Shown one piece after another: positions 1-11,413 of a stretch of 64,000 nucleotides of DNA. The position numbers were made by a program, and so were the translations under genes. The notes beneath the pieces are model-generated. The model did no database searches. It had not been told where the DNA came from and saw only the letters and a program-made list of their open reading frames with translations. Each line of letters opens with the position of its first letter. The stretch's first letter is position 1. This stretch comes from Anarhynchus alexandrinus (lineage: Eukaryota > Chordata > Aves > Charadriiformes > Charadriidae), in assembly GCA_008711295.1 (NCBI GenBank), contig VUYV01000011.1:2417669-2481668 (forward strand), given 5' to 3'.

Positions 1-727
1 AATTGAGATAAAAGAAGAAAAAAAAAAATCTTATTTATCACTCCAAAAAAGGTCAGCGTTAGCCCTTCAGGCAGCACTGCAGGTGCTATTTCCATATGCT
101 TCATGTACCCTGAACTTCGGCTCTGGAAGCTTTCAACCTTTTGTATGAGAGCAAAGACAAACCATGAATATTTCATGTGTTGCCTTCGCTTACTTGCAAG
201 TTCCTTGGAAACTATTAAAGTGCAAGCGTAATAATGTCATCATTTACTTGTCATCTTCCACCTGCTCTTTGCAAAGAAAAGAAGAAAAGAATACCTGGGC
301 TCCCATCCAAAGTCAGTCCAAACACTGTGCCCTATTCCTTAAAAGACAAATCAAAGGTTCTTCTGCAGAGAGGTGGGCTAACGATGCAAACGCCCCAGAT
401 CACCTTCTAGATGTCCAAGAAAGTTTTTCCAATTAGCATTCTATTCTGAAGGGAAAATAGTTTTATGCTATCAACAAGTAGAGCTATTTTGATCTTCATC
501 AGCATTTCCTGAAGCAAGCAGCTGTTCTCTATGTTTGCAGGAACGCTGTTCACCCCAAAACACCTTGAAAGTAGTCAGGACCAACATACAGAATTATCTG
601 AAATAATATTACACTTACACCTTCCACAGGTTAAAATAGAACTTGTTCTGGAATTAAATGCAGTAGCTGTTTACACAAGAGTTGCACATGCACACAGTAA
701 GTGAAAACTCTTGGAGGACTGGACCAT
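1..727. repeat. Duplicated segment, copy A part 1
   Basis: This stretch matches 2653-3379 almost base for base at a constant offset of 2652; the one difference I see is in the A-rich run near base 17. It begins at the window edge, so copy A probably extends further left. It ends exactly at a single N (728). No coding exon is visible; the 90-residue open frame at 164-436 recurs unchanged at 2816-3088 only because the DNA is duplicated. Near identity across non-coding sequence points to alleles or a very recent duplication. Confidence 0.9.
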
Positions 728-728
728 N
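728..728. other. Single-N contig join
   Basis: One N lies between sequence matching 2653-3379 and sequence matching 4173 onward. In the second copy these two blocks are separated by 793 bases (3380-4172), so this N most likely stands for a gap of unknown size and not for one unread base. Confidence 0.85.
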
Positions 729-2616
729 CAAGATGACTCCTTCCCCGTGCACACACATGCACGCACACACACGCTAAATATCAGAAACCACTTTCAGTCC
801 CCAGGCAGGATTTTGGAAATACAAAAATACCTGACAAGAGGAAGGGACTGGACCAGACCTCAAAGGAAGTCCCATGTCTATATCCCTGGGTTTTATCTGG
901 AAGCAATTCTTGCCAAATTGATCACTACAGTTTGCTACAGTGGCTGAACCACATCTGTGCCCCGAGTCACTGATCTCTGGGAGGTGCTGACACCCTGAGC
1001 TCCAGCAGAACTGTAGCCCTTTCCAGGCATTGCTTTGCCCCGGTGTCAGAGCAGACCATGTCGGCTTCCCACCTTGTACGCTCCGGTTTCAACAACCTGT
1101 TACTAACGAGAGAAAAACCTGTTTCTCCGATTGCTGTCACAGCTTTACAACTCAAACTCAGGTTCTTCAGCTGCTTCAGGAACAAATGAAATACAGCCCC
1201 AACTAAGAAGATGTAATAAAGAACTAATGTAACTTGTAAGCTCAAATCTCCCTCTGTAACCCAGACAACAGTATCAATATTCAGCAAGGAGAATAAATGG
1301 AAAGCTCAGATGCACTCCAGAGATTTGTCCCAAGAGTCAGACTTCTCAGGGTAAATGATTGCAATGACTTTCCACCAACATAGTTTAAGAAAGGGGAAAT
1401 ATCTTTAGAAATGTGTGATTTAAAGCAAATTATGCCTTGCAGCCCTGTCCCTCCCACTTGCTCTCCCCTTCCAGACACTCCCCAAAGTAAAAGGATGAGA
1501 AGAAAATTGTATTCTGAAACGGAAAATATCCAACATGCATAAAATATATCCTTACATACATACGCACACAAACTTGGCTAAAAATAAAGATTCAAATTCC
1601 AGATCAGAAAAGTCTCAAATATAAAATTAAAAAAAAATGAAAAGAAACAAAAAACAACCCTAAAACAAAAAGGGGGAAAGAAACTCACTTCTAAAGAAAA
1701 ATAAGTATTTGATGAGAGACCTGCAGAATTTGAGGTGCAATAGTCAAATTGCCTCAGGCCCACCCCAGAGCCCACTAAAGAAAAACCTTTTGGTCTCTGC
1801 AGATGTTTCAAAGTTCAGTAGATCTGGCAATTCACTGTTTTCTTGCAAATGAGGTGACTATCCCAGCAACTGCAGCCCACTGCAGTTGGGAATATAGAGA
1901 CTCAGTATTATTGGGGTTTATGTAAGTTTTAAAAACTCAGCATCCCAGTAGAGCAAATAAACATAGGCCTTGCCTGGTGGCTGATGGCTTCACTTGATTT
2001 GCCAATTTTCCATATTTTCTGTAATGCATCACAGGTTCTTTCCTAGCCCTCAGTAACACAAAATGGGGCCACCTTACCCCCTTCTAATACAGCCTTTCCT
2101 ATAGCACTGAGGGAAACTTGGAAATGCCACCACTGCCTCTTCACAATCATCAGCCCTGCAATTATCTGCCAAGGGGGCATCTCACTGTCTGGCAGTACTC
2201 ACTTTCCACATCCCTACAAAAGACAAAGCAAGGGGAAGACTTGGACTTGGTGCACCTTCACATTCACACACTGGGCGTAGTTTGACACGAGCAAAGCCAG
2301 CAGGAGCTGATGTTGCTATTGAAGGAACCCATCCCTCTTTTGGCCCATTTTTCACAAGCTGCCACTTGCCTTTTACCAATACTGCTGTGTGAGCAACCAC
2401 CCAGAAAAATGGACTGGGAAATTGCCCCAGATGAATAACAAGCTTTGTTCAGCGGCATCAGTCCTGTTCACCTCGGGACCGCACAGAGACTTGTATGGGA
2501 GCAAGGCAGGGCATGGGTTGGGAATTGCAAGGAAGCAGCCAGGAGATGGAGGAAGAACAGGACCACCTGCTTTGGACGCTAGAGCAACTTACACAATTTC
2601 TGTCACCAGTTCCTCC
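729..2616. repeat. Duplicated segment, copy A part 2
   Basis: This block matches 4173-6213. The offset is 3449 up to base 2203 and 3597 from base 2204, because 148 bases (5653-5800) are missing here. A 5-base deletion lies near 737. I see roughly a dozen substitutions, for example in the CA repeat near 760, around 1914-1955 and around 2147-2163, which is the density expected between alleles. The 1620-1680 part is A-rich low complexity. No exon is recognisable. Confidence 0.9.
751..773 (+). repeat. Interrupted (CA)n microsatellite, copy A
   Basis: A CA-rich tract interrupted by ATG and CG. The matching tract in the second copy (about 4199-4222) differs by several transitions at CpG/TpG sites. 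Confidence 0.7.
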
Positions 2617-2617
2617 N
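2617..2617. other. Single-N contig join
   Basis: A single N lies where copy A stops matching copy B. Sequence to its left aligns up to base 6213, while sequence to its right (2618-2652) leads into the start of copy B. It is a scaffold join between two versions of the same locus. Confidence 0.85.
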
Positions 2618-2652
2618 GAATCCTGGGTGTGGAAACAAGATCTCTTTTTTTC

Positions 2653-3379
2653 AATTGAGATAAAAGAAAAAAAAAAAAAATCTTATTTATCACTCCAAAA
2701 AAGGTCAGCGTTAGCCCTTCAGGCAGCACTGCAGGTGCTATTTCCATATGCTTCATGTACCCTGAACTTCGGCTCTGGAAGCTTTCAACCTTTTGTATGA
2801 GAGCAAAGACAAACCATGAATATTTCATGTGTTGCCTTCGCTTACTTGCAAGTTCCTTGGAAACTATTAAAGTGCAAGCGTAATAATGTCATCATTTACT
2901 TGTCATCTTCCACCTGCTCTTTGCAAAGAAAAGAAGAAAAGAATACCTGGGCTCCCATCCAAAGTCAGTCCAAACACTGTGCCCTATTCCTTAAAAGACA
3001 AATCAAAGGTTCTTCTGCAGAGAGGTGGGCTAACGATGCAAACGCCCCAGATCACCTTCTAGATGTCCAAGAAAGTTTTTCCAATTAGCATTCTATTCTG
3101 AAGGGAAAATAGTTTTATGCTATCAACAAGTAGAGCTATTTTGATCTTCATCAGCATTTCCTGAAGCAAGCAGCTGTTCTCTATGTTTGCAGGAACGCTG
3201 TTCACCCCAAAACACCTTGAAAGTAGTCAGGACCAACATACAGAATTATCTGAAATAATATTACACTTACACCTTCCACAGGTTAAAATAGAACTTGTTC
3301 TGGAATTAAATGCAGTAGCTGTTTACACAAGAGTTGCACATGCACACAGTAAGTGAAAACTCTTGGAGGACTGGACCAT
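2653..3379. repeat. Duplicated segment, copy B part 1
   Basis: Second version of 1-727. It runs without a break into 3380-4172, which copy A lacks, so this is the more complete version of the locus. No gene is visible. Confidence 0.9.
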
Positions 3380-4172
3380 TGCCATTTAAATTCATGCTAG
3401 AAAAATATGGTGCCTAAAAATCTACAAAACGTGCCACAACTTTTGTCTAGGAACACACAAATGGCAGGGACCTCCTGAGTGCCAAAGTCTTCCAAAAGTA
3501 TCATCAGCACTACCTCCCATTAATAAAATGCTCCATTTCCTTCACAGTACCTCTGAGAAGGCCATTACACAGCATCACTGCTCTGCACAAAAGCCTTTTT
3601 CCCAATTCACCTTCAGCTCATTCACTAACAGTTAACAGCCGATTGTTCCTGAACCAACACTGCCCTCTGTTTTCAATAGCTCTTCTCCCTCTCCAGTATT
3701 TGTGACCTTAATGCATTTACAAAGAACAAGCACTTCCCATCTCCGTCACCCTTTCCACCAGTTTTACAAGCTTTTAGCCTCCTCTCATGAGGAGGGATCT
3801 CTTTTCCCCAGTCATCTTTGTAGCCCATCTCCGCCTGTCTTGTTCCATTTTCAATTCTTCTTCCTTGAACATGGCTGACAAGAATTATACATCATTTTCT
3901 GGATGAGATCTTCCTGGTGCTTATAAATTATTGACCGGGGTTAGTTTTGCAAAAGGCACAAATGGGAACAGACTTGTTCAAGCATTCAACACCAGCGAAG
4001 ATACCCTCTTATCTGTGCTGAGGATTACATATAGCTATGGGGATGCTTGAATGAGGCTGGTAAGCAGACACTGACAGCAACACAGGACTGGCCGAGGCAT
4101 AAAAGTGCTTACTTACATTAGTCTGGCTACAGACCACTATATAGGAAAACAAATCATCAAAACCAGCAATGG
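3380..4172. other. Sequence present only in copy B
   Basis: A 793-base non-coding stretch bounded by the two homologous blocks and represented in copy A by one N (728). It contains no recognisable repeat or exon. It is probably sequence missing from the copy A assembly; a real deletion allele is the alternative. Confidence 0.6.
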
Positions 4173-6213
4173 CAAGATGAGTTATCTCCTTCCCCGTGCA
4201 CACGCATGCGCGCACACACACACTAAATATCAGAAACCACTTTCAGTCCCCAGGCAGGATTTTGGAAATACAAAAATACCTGACAAGAGGAAGGGACTGG
4301 ACCAGACCTCAAAGGAAGTCCCATGTCTATATCCCTGGGTTTTATCTGGAAGCAATTCTTGCCAAATTGATCACTACAGTTTGCTACAGTGGCTGAACCA
4401 CATCTGTGCCCCGAGTCACTGATCTCTGGGAGGTGCTGACACCCTGAGCTCCAGCAGAACTGTAGCCCTTTCCAGGCATTGCTTTGCCCCGGTGTCAGAG
4501 CAGACCATGTCAGCTTCCCACCTTGTACGCTCCGGTTTCAACAACCTGTTACTAACGAGAGAAAAACCTGTTTCTCCGATTGCTGTCACGGCTTTACAAC
4601 TCAAACTCAGGTTCTTCAGCTGCTTCAGGAACAAATGAAATACAGCCCCAACTAAGAAGATGTAATAAAGAACTAATGTAACTTGTAAGCTCAAATCTCC
4701 CTCTGTAACCCAGACAACAGTATCAATATTCAGCAAGGAGAATAAATGGAAAGCTCAGATGCACTCCAGAGATTTGTCCCAAGAGTCAGACTTCTCAGGG
4801 TAAATGATTGCAATGACTTTCCACCAACATAGTTTAAGAAAGGGGAAATATCTTTAGAAATGTGTGATTTAAAGCAAATTATGCCTTGCAGCCCTGTCCC
4901 TCCCACTTGCTCTCCCCTTCCAGACACTCCCCAAAGTAAAAGGATGAGAAGAAAATTGTATTCTGAAACGGAAAATATCCAACATGCATAAAATATATCC
5001 TTACATACATACGCACACAAACTTGGCTAAAAATAAAGATTCAAATTCCAGATCAGAAAAGTCTCAAATATAAAATTAAAAAAAAATGAAAAGAAACAAA
5101 AAACAACCCTAAAACAAAAAGGGGGAAAGAAACTCACTTCTAAAGAAAAATAAGTATTTGATGAGAGACCTGCAGAATTTGAGGTGCAATAGTCAAATTG
5201 CCTCAGGCCCACCCCAGAGCCCACTAAAGAAAAACCTTTTGGTCTCTGCAGATGTTTCAAAGTTCAGTAGATCTGGCAATTCACTGTTTTCTTGCAAATG
5301 AGGTGACTATCCCAGCAACTGCAGCCCACTGCAGTTGGGAATATAGAGACTCAGTGTTATTGGGGTTTATGCAAATTTTAAAAACTCGGCATCCCAGTAG
5401 AGCAAATAAACATAGGCCTTGCCTGGTGGCTGATGGCTTCACTTGATTTGCCAATTTTCCATATTTTCTGTAATGCATCACAGGTTCTTTCCTAGCCCTC
5501 AGTAACACAAAATGGGGCCACCTTACCCCCCTCTAATACAGCCTTTCCTATAGCACTGAGGGAAACTTGGAAATGCCACCACTGCCTCTTCACAATCATC
5601 AGCACTCCAATTATCTGCCAAGGCAGCATCTCACTGTCTGGCAGTACTCACTGCCTAAAGCTAAACGTCTTTGGGTTTGTACATACTCCACAGAAAGGGG
5701 CCATCAAAGGGAGCCACAAAAAACAGAACACAGACTTGGGGTCTAAGGTAGCACTTCTGCACTTAGGTTGCGTTTTCTCAATGTAGGTTCCTAAAGGCAT
5801 TTCCACATCCCTACAAAAGACAAAGCAAGGGGAAGACTTGGACTTGGTGCACCTTCACATTCACACACTGGGCTTAGTTTGACACAAGCAAAGCCAGCAG
5901 GAGCTGATGTTGCTATTGAAGGAACCCATCCCTCTTTTGGCCCATTTTTCACAAGCTGCCACTTGCCTTTTACCAATACTGCTGTGTGAGCAACCACCCA
6001 GAAAAATGGACTGGGAAATTGCCCCAGATGAATAACAAGCTTTGTTCAGCGGCATCAGTCCTGTTCACCTCGGGACCGCACAGAGACTTGTATGGGAGCA
6101 AGGCAGGGCATGGGTTGGGAATTGCAAGGAAGCAGCCAGGAGATGGAGGAAGAACAGGACCACCTGCTTTGGACGCTAGAGCAACTTACACAATTTCTGT
6201 CACCAGTTCCTCC
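4173..6213. repeat. Duplicated segment, copy B part 2
   Basis: Second version of 729-2616, with 148 additional bases at 5653-5800. The homology ends at 6213, exactly where copy A meets its N at 2617, and copy B continues into unique sequence. No coding exon is visible. Confidence 0.9.
5653..5800. other. 148-base indel between the two copies
   Basis: Copy A passes directly from base 2203 to 2204, whereas copy B carries 148 extra bases here. Copy A has no N at this point, so this is a sequenced insertion/deletion difference. The insert resembles no mobile element I recognise and shows no clear target duplication at its edges, so a simple deletion in copy A is more likely than an insertion in copy B. 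Confidence 0.75.
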
Positions 6214-6470
6214 ACTATTACCAGTTGTCCCTCCTGCCAATTCAACTGCTGCCGTTTGGACTCTATATCCTCCAGTGCACCCCCAGTGACCTTATCCTTC
6301 TGCCTCCTTGCACTCTACCAGCTCCAACACCCTTGCATCCATGTTCTTACACAATGTTCACACACACACTGTTGCCTCCTCACTTCTTATTTCCCCAGGC
6401 TGCCAACATACCTCACCCCAGCCCCCTTCCATACCTGGTAGTACTCACAGCTCCTGATCCAGTGCAGTTT
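6214..6470. other. Pyrimidine-rich non-coding stretch
   Basis: C- and T-rich on the plus strand with many CCTCC-like words. It separates the duplicated locus from the CR1 at 6471. I see no exon with convincing splice sites. Confidence 0.5.
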
Positions 6471-6770
6471 ATAGAATCACAGAATAGTTTGGGTTGGAAG
6501 GGACCTTTAAAGGTCATCTAGTCCAACCTCCCCTGCAATGAGCAGGGACATCTTCAACTAGATCAGGTTGCTCAGAGCCCCATCCAACCTGACCTTGAAT
6601 GTTTCCAGGGGTGGGACATCTACCACCGCTCTGGGCAACCTGTTCCAGTGTTTCAACACCCTTATTGTAAAAGATTTCTTCTTTATACCTAGTCTAAATC
6701 TTCCCTCTTTTAGTTTAAAGTTATTACCCCTTGTCCTATGGTCTCAGTGCATGGGTCTACCCTCTCTAAT
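6471..6770 (-). mobile_element. CR1 LINE fragment, 5'-truncated
   Basis: Read on the minus strand this is the 3' end of a CR1 non-LTR retrotransposon: the C-terminal part of the reverse-transcriptase ORF, the short 3' UTR and the octamer-type tail. On the plus strand it starts with ATAGAATCAC, followed by the typical GGTTGGAAGGGACC-type word and GGGCAACCTGTTCCAGTG. The frame contains disruptions, so the copy is dead. Its 5' edge near 6755-6770 is uncertain because similarity fades. CR1 is the dominant LINE of birds, and 5' truncation is the usual state. Confidence 0.93.
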
Positions 6771-9700
6771 ACCAGTGATCCAGGGTTAGACAGGCCTTCT
6801 GGATCAGTGGGGCTGCTACATGGCTTTGTTAGACCCTGGTAGCCAGTCTCTCTTTTCTCAACACATATGCTTTAACAGTGGGTTGCCCATCCTAAGCTTC
6901 GCAGAGGAAATCAAGACATTGTTCATCCTTGTGATAGCTGTAAGAGTTGCAGGGGAAGAGGACAGAAAATGCTGTAAGTACGAAGCTTGTGAAAAACGAC
7001 CACATGTATAAAATAACCAGCATTACTGGTAGTTTTAAGAATAGGCCAGCCTGATGGCTAGAGGCTACATTTTGAATGAAGGCTCTGAAAGAAAGGTTGC
7101 GGCTACCCAGTGAGCAAGACAGGCATGCACTGAGACAGTGCCCAGTCGTAGACCAGGGCCTCCCTTGGACCAGCCTTCACATAAAAACAGGCCAAGGGAG
7201 AGCACCTGCCCCCACTGCCTCAACAGCTTTTAACCAGGATGGGGAGAGAAGCTGTCCCTCAGTTTTGGCTTCAGCGGTGTAATTTGACTTTGCAGATTTT
7301 TGGTGGCCAAATTCCCACTGTCTTTCTGACGGCTGAGAACATCGCAAACAACGCCTCAGTCCTACAGGCTCCAAGCCCTTGACCCCCAGAGCAGAGCACA
7401 GAGCGTAGCCCACATCCTACATGGGCTACCTACTGGCACAGCACAGCCCCAGAAAGACACACAAACCTTCCTCATCACATTAAAATGCCACTGCCATGTT
7501 ACAGCATTACATACACATCTAAAGCATCATGCTCCTGGGCCTGTACCAATGTAGGATAAAGAAGAAACTTCCCTGCAGCGTGTACTATCACACAGATGCC
7601 AAGCATCTTTCTGAAGCATCTGGTATTTGTCACAAGGTATGGGACCACACACTTCATTCTTCCGATCCCCCACCACAGTCCCCATCTTGATGCCTTATAC
7701 TCTCCAAGCCATGAATCACTGAAAGGTGACAGGGGATGCTCTCACGAGCAGTAGCAGAGCCCGGCTCTGCCTCCAGGAGAGGGCACCAGCGGTGTATCCT
7801 CACCAGCCAGGGAACTGCAGTCTCCCACCCCTACCTGCAATAAAGGGCTCAGCAACAGAAACGTACGCGGGTGACAACGCTGCTGATGATAGATGAGGTG
7901 AGCAGAATCCATCTTCTTCCCACAGCTATATTAGCTCCGCAGAGCTCGCAGGAGCAAACGGCGCATTTTCACAGGAAAGGAAAGAGACTCAAGGACACAA
8001 CTGGAAAAGTGTGTCTATTGAATAAGGGGGTGCTGTGCACACTTAAGCATTCTATTATAGACAAGCTATGCTAAAGGTAGATCTAAAGAAAAATTTAACA
8101 TACACCAATGGAAAAGGCATCTGGGAACCAGGATATTGGATTTAATACCCTCCGGTCTCATCACTGCCCTTCCTGTACATCTAATTACCCTTTCCTTCCC
8201 TAGACTGTGCTCGTTTTTACTATACAGGTCACAGGTCTTTTGAACAGGAATGGACTCCAACAAAAAATTAAATACAAGGGTGGCCAAAAGCCAACTAAAG
8301 AATCCAATTTGCCCCACTCCTCTCATACTTATCCATCATCCCTGGAGCCAGGATGCTAAAGCAGATAGTTTTTAGGTTAGTCCCAAACAGCCACTGTCAC
8401 ATTCAGCCCTGCTCACTCACAGCATTGTGAAAAACTCTTTGGCTTCAGCCTCCTGGCATGACAAGAAGCAAAACATGGAAGAAACTCTTATGACCAAACT
8501 CACCACTCCCTAAAAAACAAATTACCTGGTCCCCTCCCAACAAGAGAGAAAAGAGAAACATGTTCTCTCCAAGTCATTTCTCTCAAGCAGCCTGATGTTC
8601 AGGCTAGACTAATCAATAAGGTACGTCCAGGCAGTGCATCTAATTGGAACTAGCCCAGCTGACAGCACTGCAGAGAGCTACCTTTGCACAGTGGTTAATT
8701 ACTACAGAGAGTTTAATGAAGTTTCAGAAGACCTAAACCTTTCTTCCTATCAATAAGGAACTGGGTTTGTTACATGCCTCTATTATTCAATTAGAAGATG
8801 TGCTCACAAGGCTGGCTTCAGTCTCACCTTTGCATGTTAAAGAAAAGCATATCAATCTGCATCTTTGCCCCTCTTAAAGAGAAAGGAGACACTGTCACCA
8901 TGACCACGTCTCTACTCTGCCCCCCACAATGTAGTCTGTTTGCAAAAAGAAGTCTTAGTGTTACATGTGGATCTCTTCCTCCCTTTTCCAAAGCAATCCA
9001 ATGACTAACAAAATTTAAGTCAAGTTAGTGCTAAAGGAGACAGACTGACAGCACCAGAGACCAGCAGCCACCAAGTAAGCTCCATCCTAAACAAGCTCAG
9101 CTCCTCCAGCCATGTCCTGTCTGCATGTCCAATGCCAGGCCTAGCGAAGCAATCCATAAAGGTTAGAGGGCTGTTCAGTGCTGAACATCATTTTTCATTT
9201 TTTCTTTCCCTCATTGAACACATTTGCAGTTGATTCTGGGTCTCCTTTTCTCCTTTCTCTCTTGAAGTCTTTTCTCTTTCTTTGTACTATTGGAATAAAA
9301 TATTTAAATCGATGCATTATTTGCTCACCCTGCCAGCTCCCACCATCTAGAATGATAACAGCACCCATTAGCACTGTCACAGATAAAGATCCCTTCTGGC
9401 TGTTCCCACTGCAAGGCCCCATCCTCACCCCTGCCAAGGGTTTACAATTTGGTGGAAAAAAATTAGCTTTTGCCAAAACCCAGCATGTATGCTTTCAGAA
9501 CAGCAATGAAATGGATTGTTTGGTGGGTTTTTTAAGCTGATTTATTTCCATTCAGTCCCATTACAGAAGTTGCAGAAGTAGGAAAAGCAAAGATGCAGGT
9601 TCTGATTGCTCCATTTACATTTCTATAACTCATACTCAGCTCTCATTACAAGAAAGAACCCAGCAGCTCACTCACAATGTGGACTGATGCTTTTGATAAC

Positions 9701-9956
9701 TGATGAAAAATCACAAAGCAAGGGAGAGGCTGCATTTTTAAGTTCTCTTCACTGCATAGCACTTGCTTATTTAGATCATAGAAGGCATTGTTTGCTAAAT
9801 ACACAATTTCAGATCACATTGCAGGGTATTTTTCTTTTACCTATAGTCCAGTTTATTAAAGATATACAGAACTTGATGCACTGAAGTTTTCAAGGATCCA
9901 GGAGTTTCTGGTACATTTTCATTTTGAAAGATATTGTATTCTCTTATAGTTCCTTT
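6771..9956. other. Non-coding stretch, nothing recognised
   Basis: Mixed-composition sequence with short open frames only (longest about 120 residues, at 9178-9540). None resembles a known protein. The plus strand looks richer in C and A than in G and T. No repeat family was recognised. Confidence 0.6.
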
Positions 9957-10001
9957 CAGTTAGGCACAATTTTCCTACAGTTAGTCACAATTTATTTCCT
10001 A
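9957..10001 (+). repeat. Imperfect tandem duplication (about 21-24 bp)
   Basis: Two adjacent units begin with CAGTTAG(G/T)CACAATTT, the first at 9957 and the second at 9978. Confidence 0.6.
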
Positions 10002-10045
10002 TTTAGCTACCTCAGGGGTAGAACAATTAAGTGGTTAAATTGCCC

Positions 10046-10100
10046 ACAGAAACTATACATGAGACCTGACAGAAACCATAGGTGAGGCCTGACAGAAAGG
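10046..10100 (+). repeat. 23-bp tandem repeat, about 2.4 copies
   Basis: Units start with ACAGAAA at 10046, 10069 and 10092, exactly 23 bases apart, and contain a variant of the word TGAG(A/G)CCTG. The third unit is partial and runs into a G-run. Confidence 0.75.
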
Positions 10101-11340
10101 TGAAGGGGGGGAGAGAAAAAATCCCTGCTGCCTTTTGTGAAAGAGAATAGGACAAAAAAAATTGGTGGGGAAAGAAATGTAATTCAAGAACCTCTGGGGT
10201 ATATTGTAAAGAGCAAGAAAGAAATTAAAAGCAATAAATAAAGAGTTGACAATGTCCATTTTAAACCACAAAAAAAACCAGGGTTTGTGTGTTCAATATT
10301 AACATTAAGTACTGCTGTGTTGTCTGGAAGGCTACAAAACCAGCCAGCCTTTGTGAATCTGGATCTCACATCATTAGCCTTCCCCTCTTCTGCCCCCCAA
10401 GGCAGCTTCTGAACTGGTTACCGGCCATGGCAGTAGAAGAATCTGGCTGAAGCAGATCACAGGATCGTACTTTCAGGTTCCCTACTGGTCAATTACAAAT
10501 CACACAACATGCTGTTATTATTTCCGAGATTAAAACTAAAAGCCAAAAGCTACTCTTTAGCAGGACAGTAAGTCGTCAGTTAGATAAAGCACGCAGCTGG
10601 CTGGAAGTTGGTCTGCATTGTTCTTCAAAGCAGAGAGTGCTCCTACTTCACCACTGTGTCCTGTGTTTCAAACTGTACCAACCCAGTGATGGACACTTCC
10701 TGGGGCTGCAGACAGCACTCCCACCCTCTGCTGAGTAACTCTCCATCCTAAACAGCAGGATTTCTTTCACTGCAGACACCCCAGTTTTACTGCCTCCATC
10801 ACAGACTTACTGACTGACACAAAGCAAGTGTGTTCAGGGCCATCACTCCCCACTCCCTGGGAGACCCTTTCTTTCGGACGCTCACCACGCACCTTCTGCT
10901 CTGTGCCACTCATGGCCTGAGCACAAAGCTGTGTTCTGCCCGCTTTCCACCCATGACCCTGGGTCCTTTTCTATTCAGACTTGTGAAATAGTCCCTGCAG
11001 ATGAGGCAGTGATCTGCAAGCTCCAGGCTCCCAGCAGAACCTGCTCCCACCATACAGTAATAAGGGTGGAGACCTGACACCAAGGTGTTAAGACAGGAGA
11101 CAAGGACAGGGCAAACATCTGCTTCCTACTGCCCAACGTTTCCCAGCTGCTCAGCGCAGAGTGCCTCCCGAGGCACTGAGGTCCCCATGTGGATTCCCTC
11201 ATGTCTGAGACAGGGTGACGGTAGCTGTCATCCCGGTCCAAAGGTCTCTCTCCCTTCTCTGGCCATCTTCTATCCTGAAACTTAGAAAGGATTTCTAGCA
11301 TTGATGCCTCTGCCTTTTAGCCCAATTTGGCTGAGATCAG
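10101..11340. other. Non-coding stretch, nothing recognised
   Basis: No exon, RNA gene or known repeat is recognisable. Open frames are at most about 110 residues long, overlap on opposite strands, and show no domain. Confidence 0.55.
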
Positions 11341-11413
11341 CTAATGTGTTTAAAAATAAAATTTAAAAAAATATAATTAAATAAAATAAAAAATTAAATT
11401 TTAAAAAAAGCAA
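11341..11413 (+). repeat. A/T-only low-complexity tract
   Basis: A run made almost entirely of A and T with AAATAAAATT-like words. No element structure is visible. Confidence 0.8.

Noticed and set aside
164..3088. Identical 90-residue open frames at 164-436 and 2816-3088 as a conserved gene pair
   Set aside because: Identity comes from duplication of the whole DNA segment, not from coding constraint; no domain is seen.
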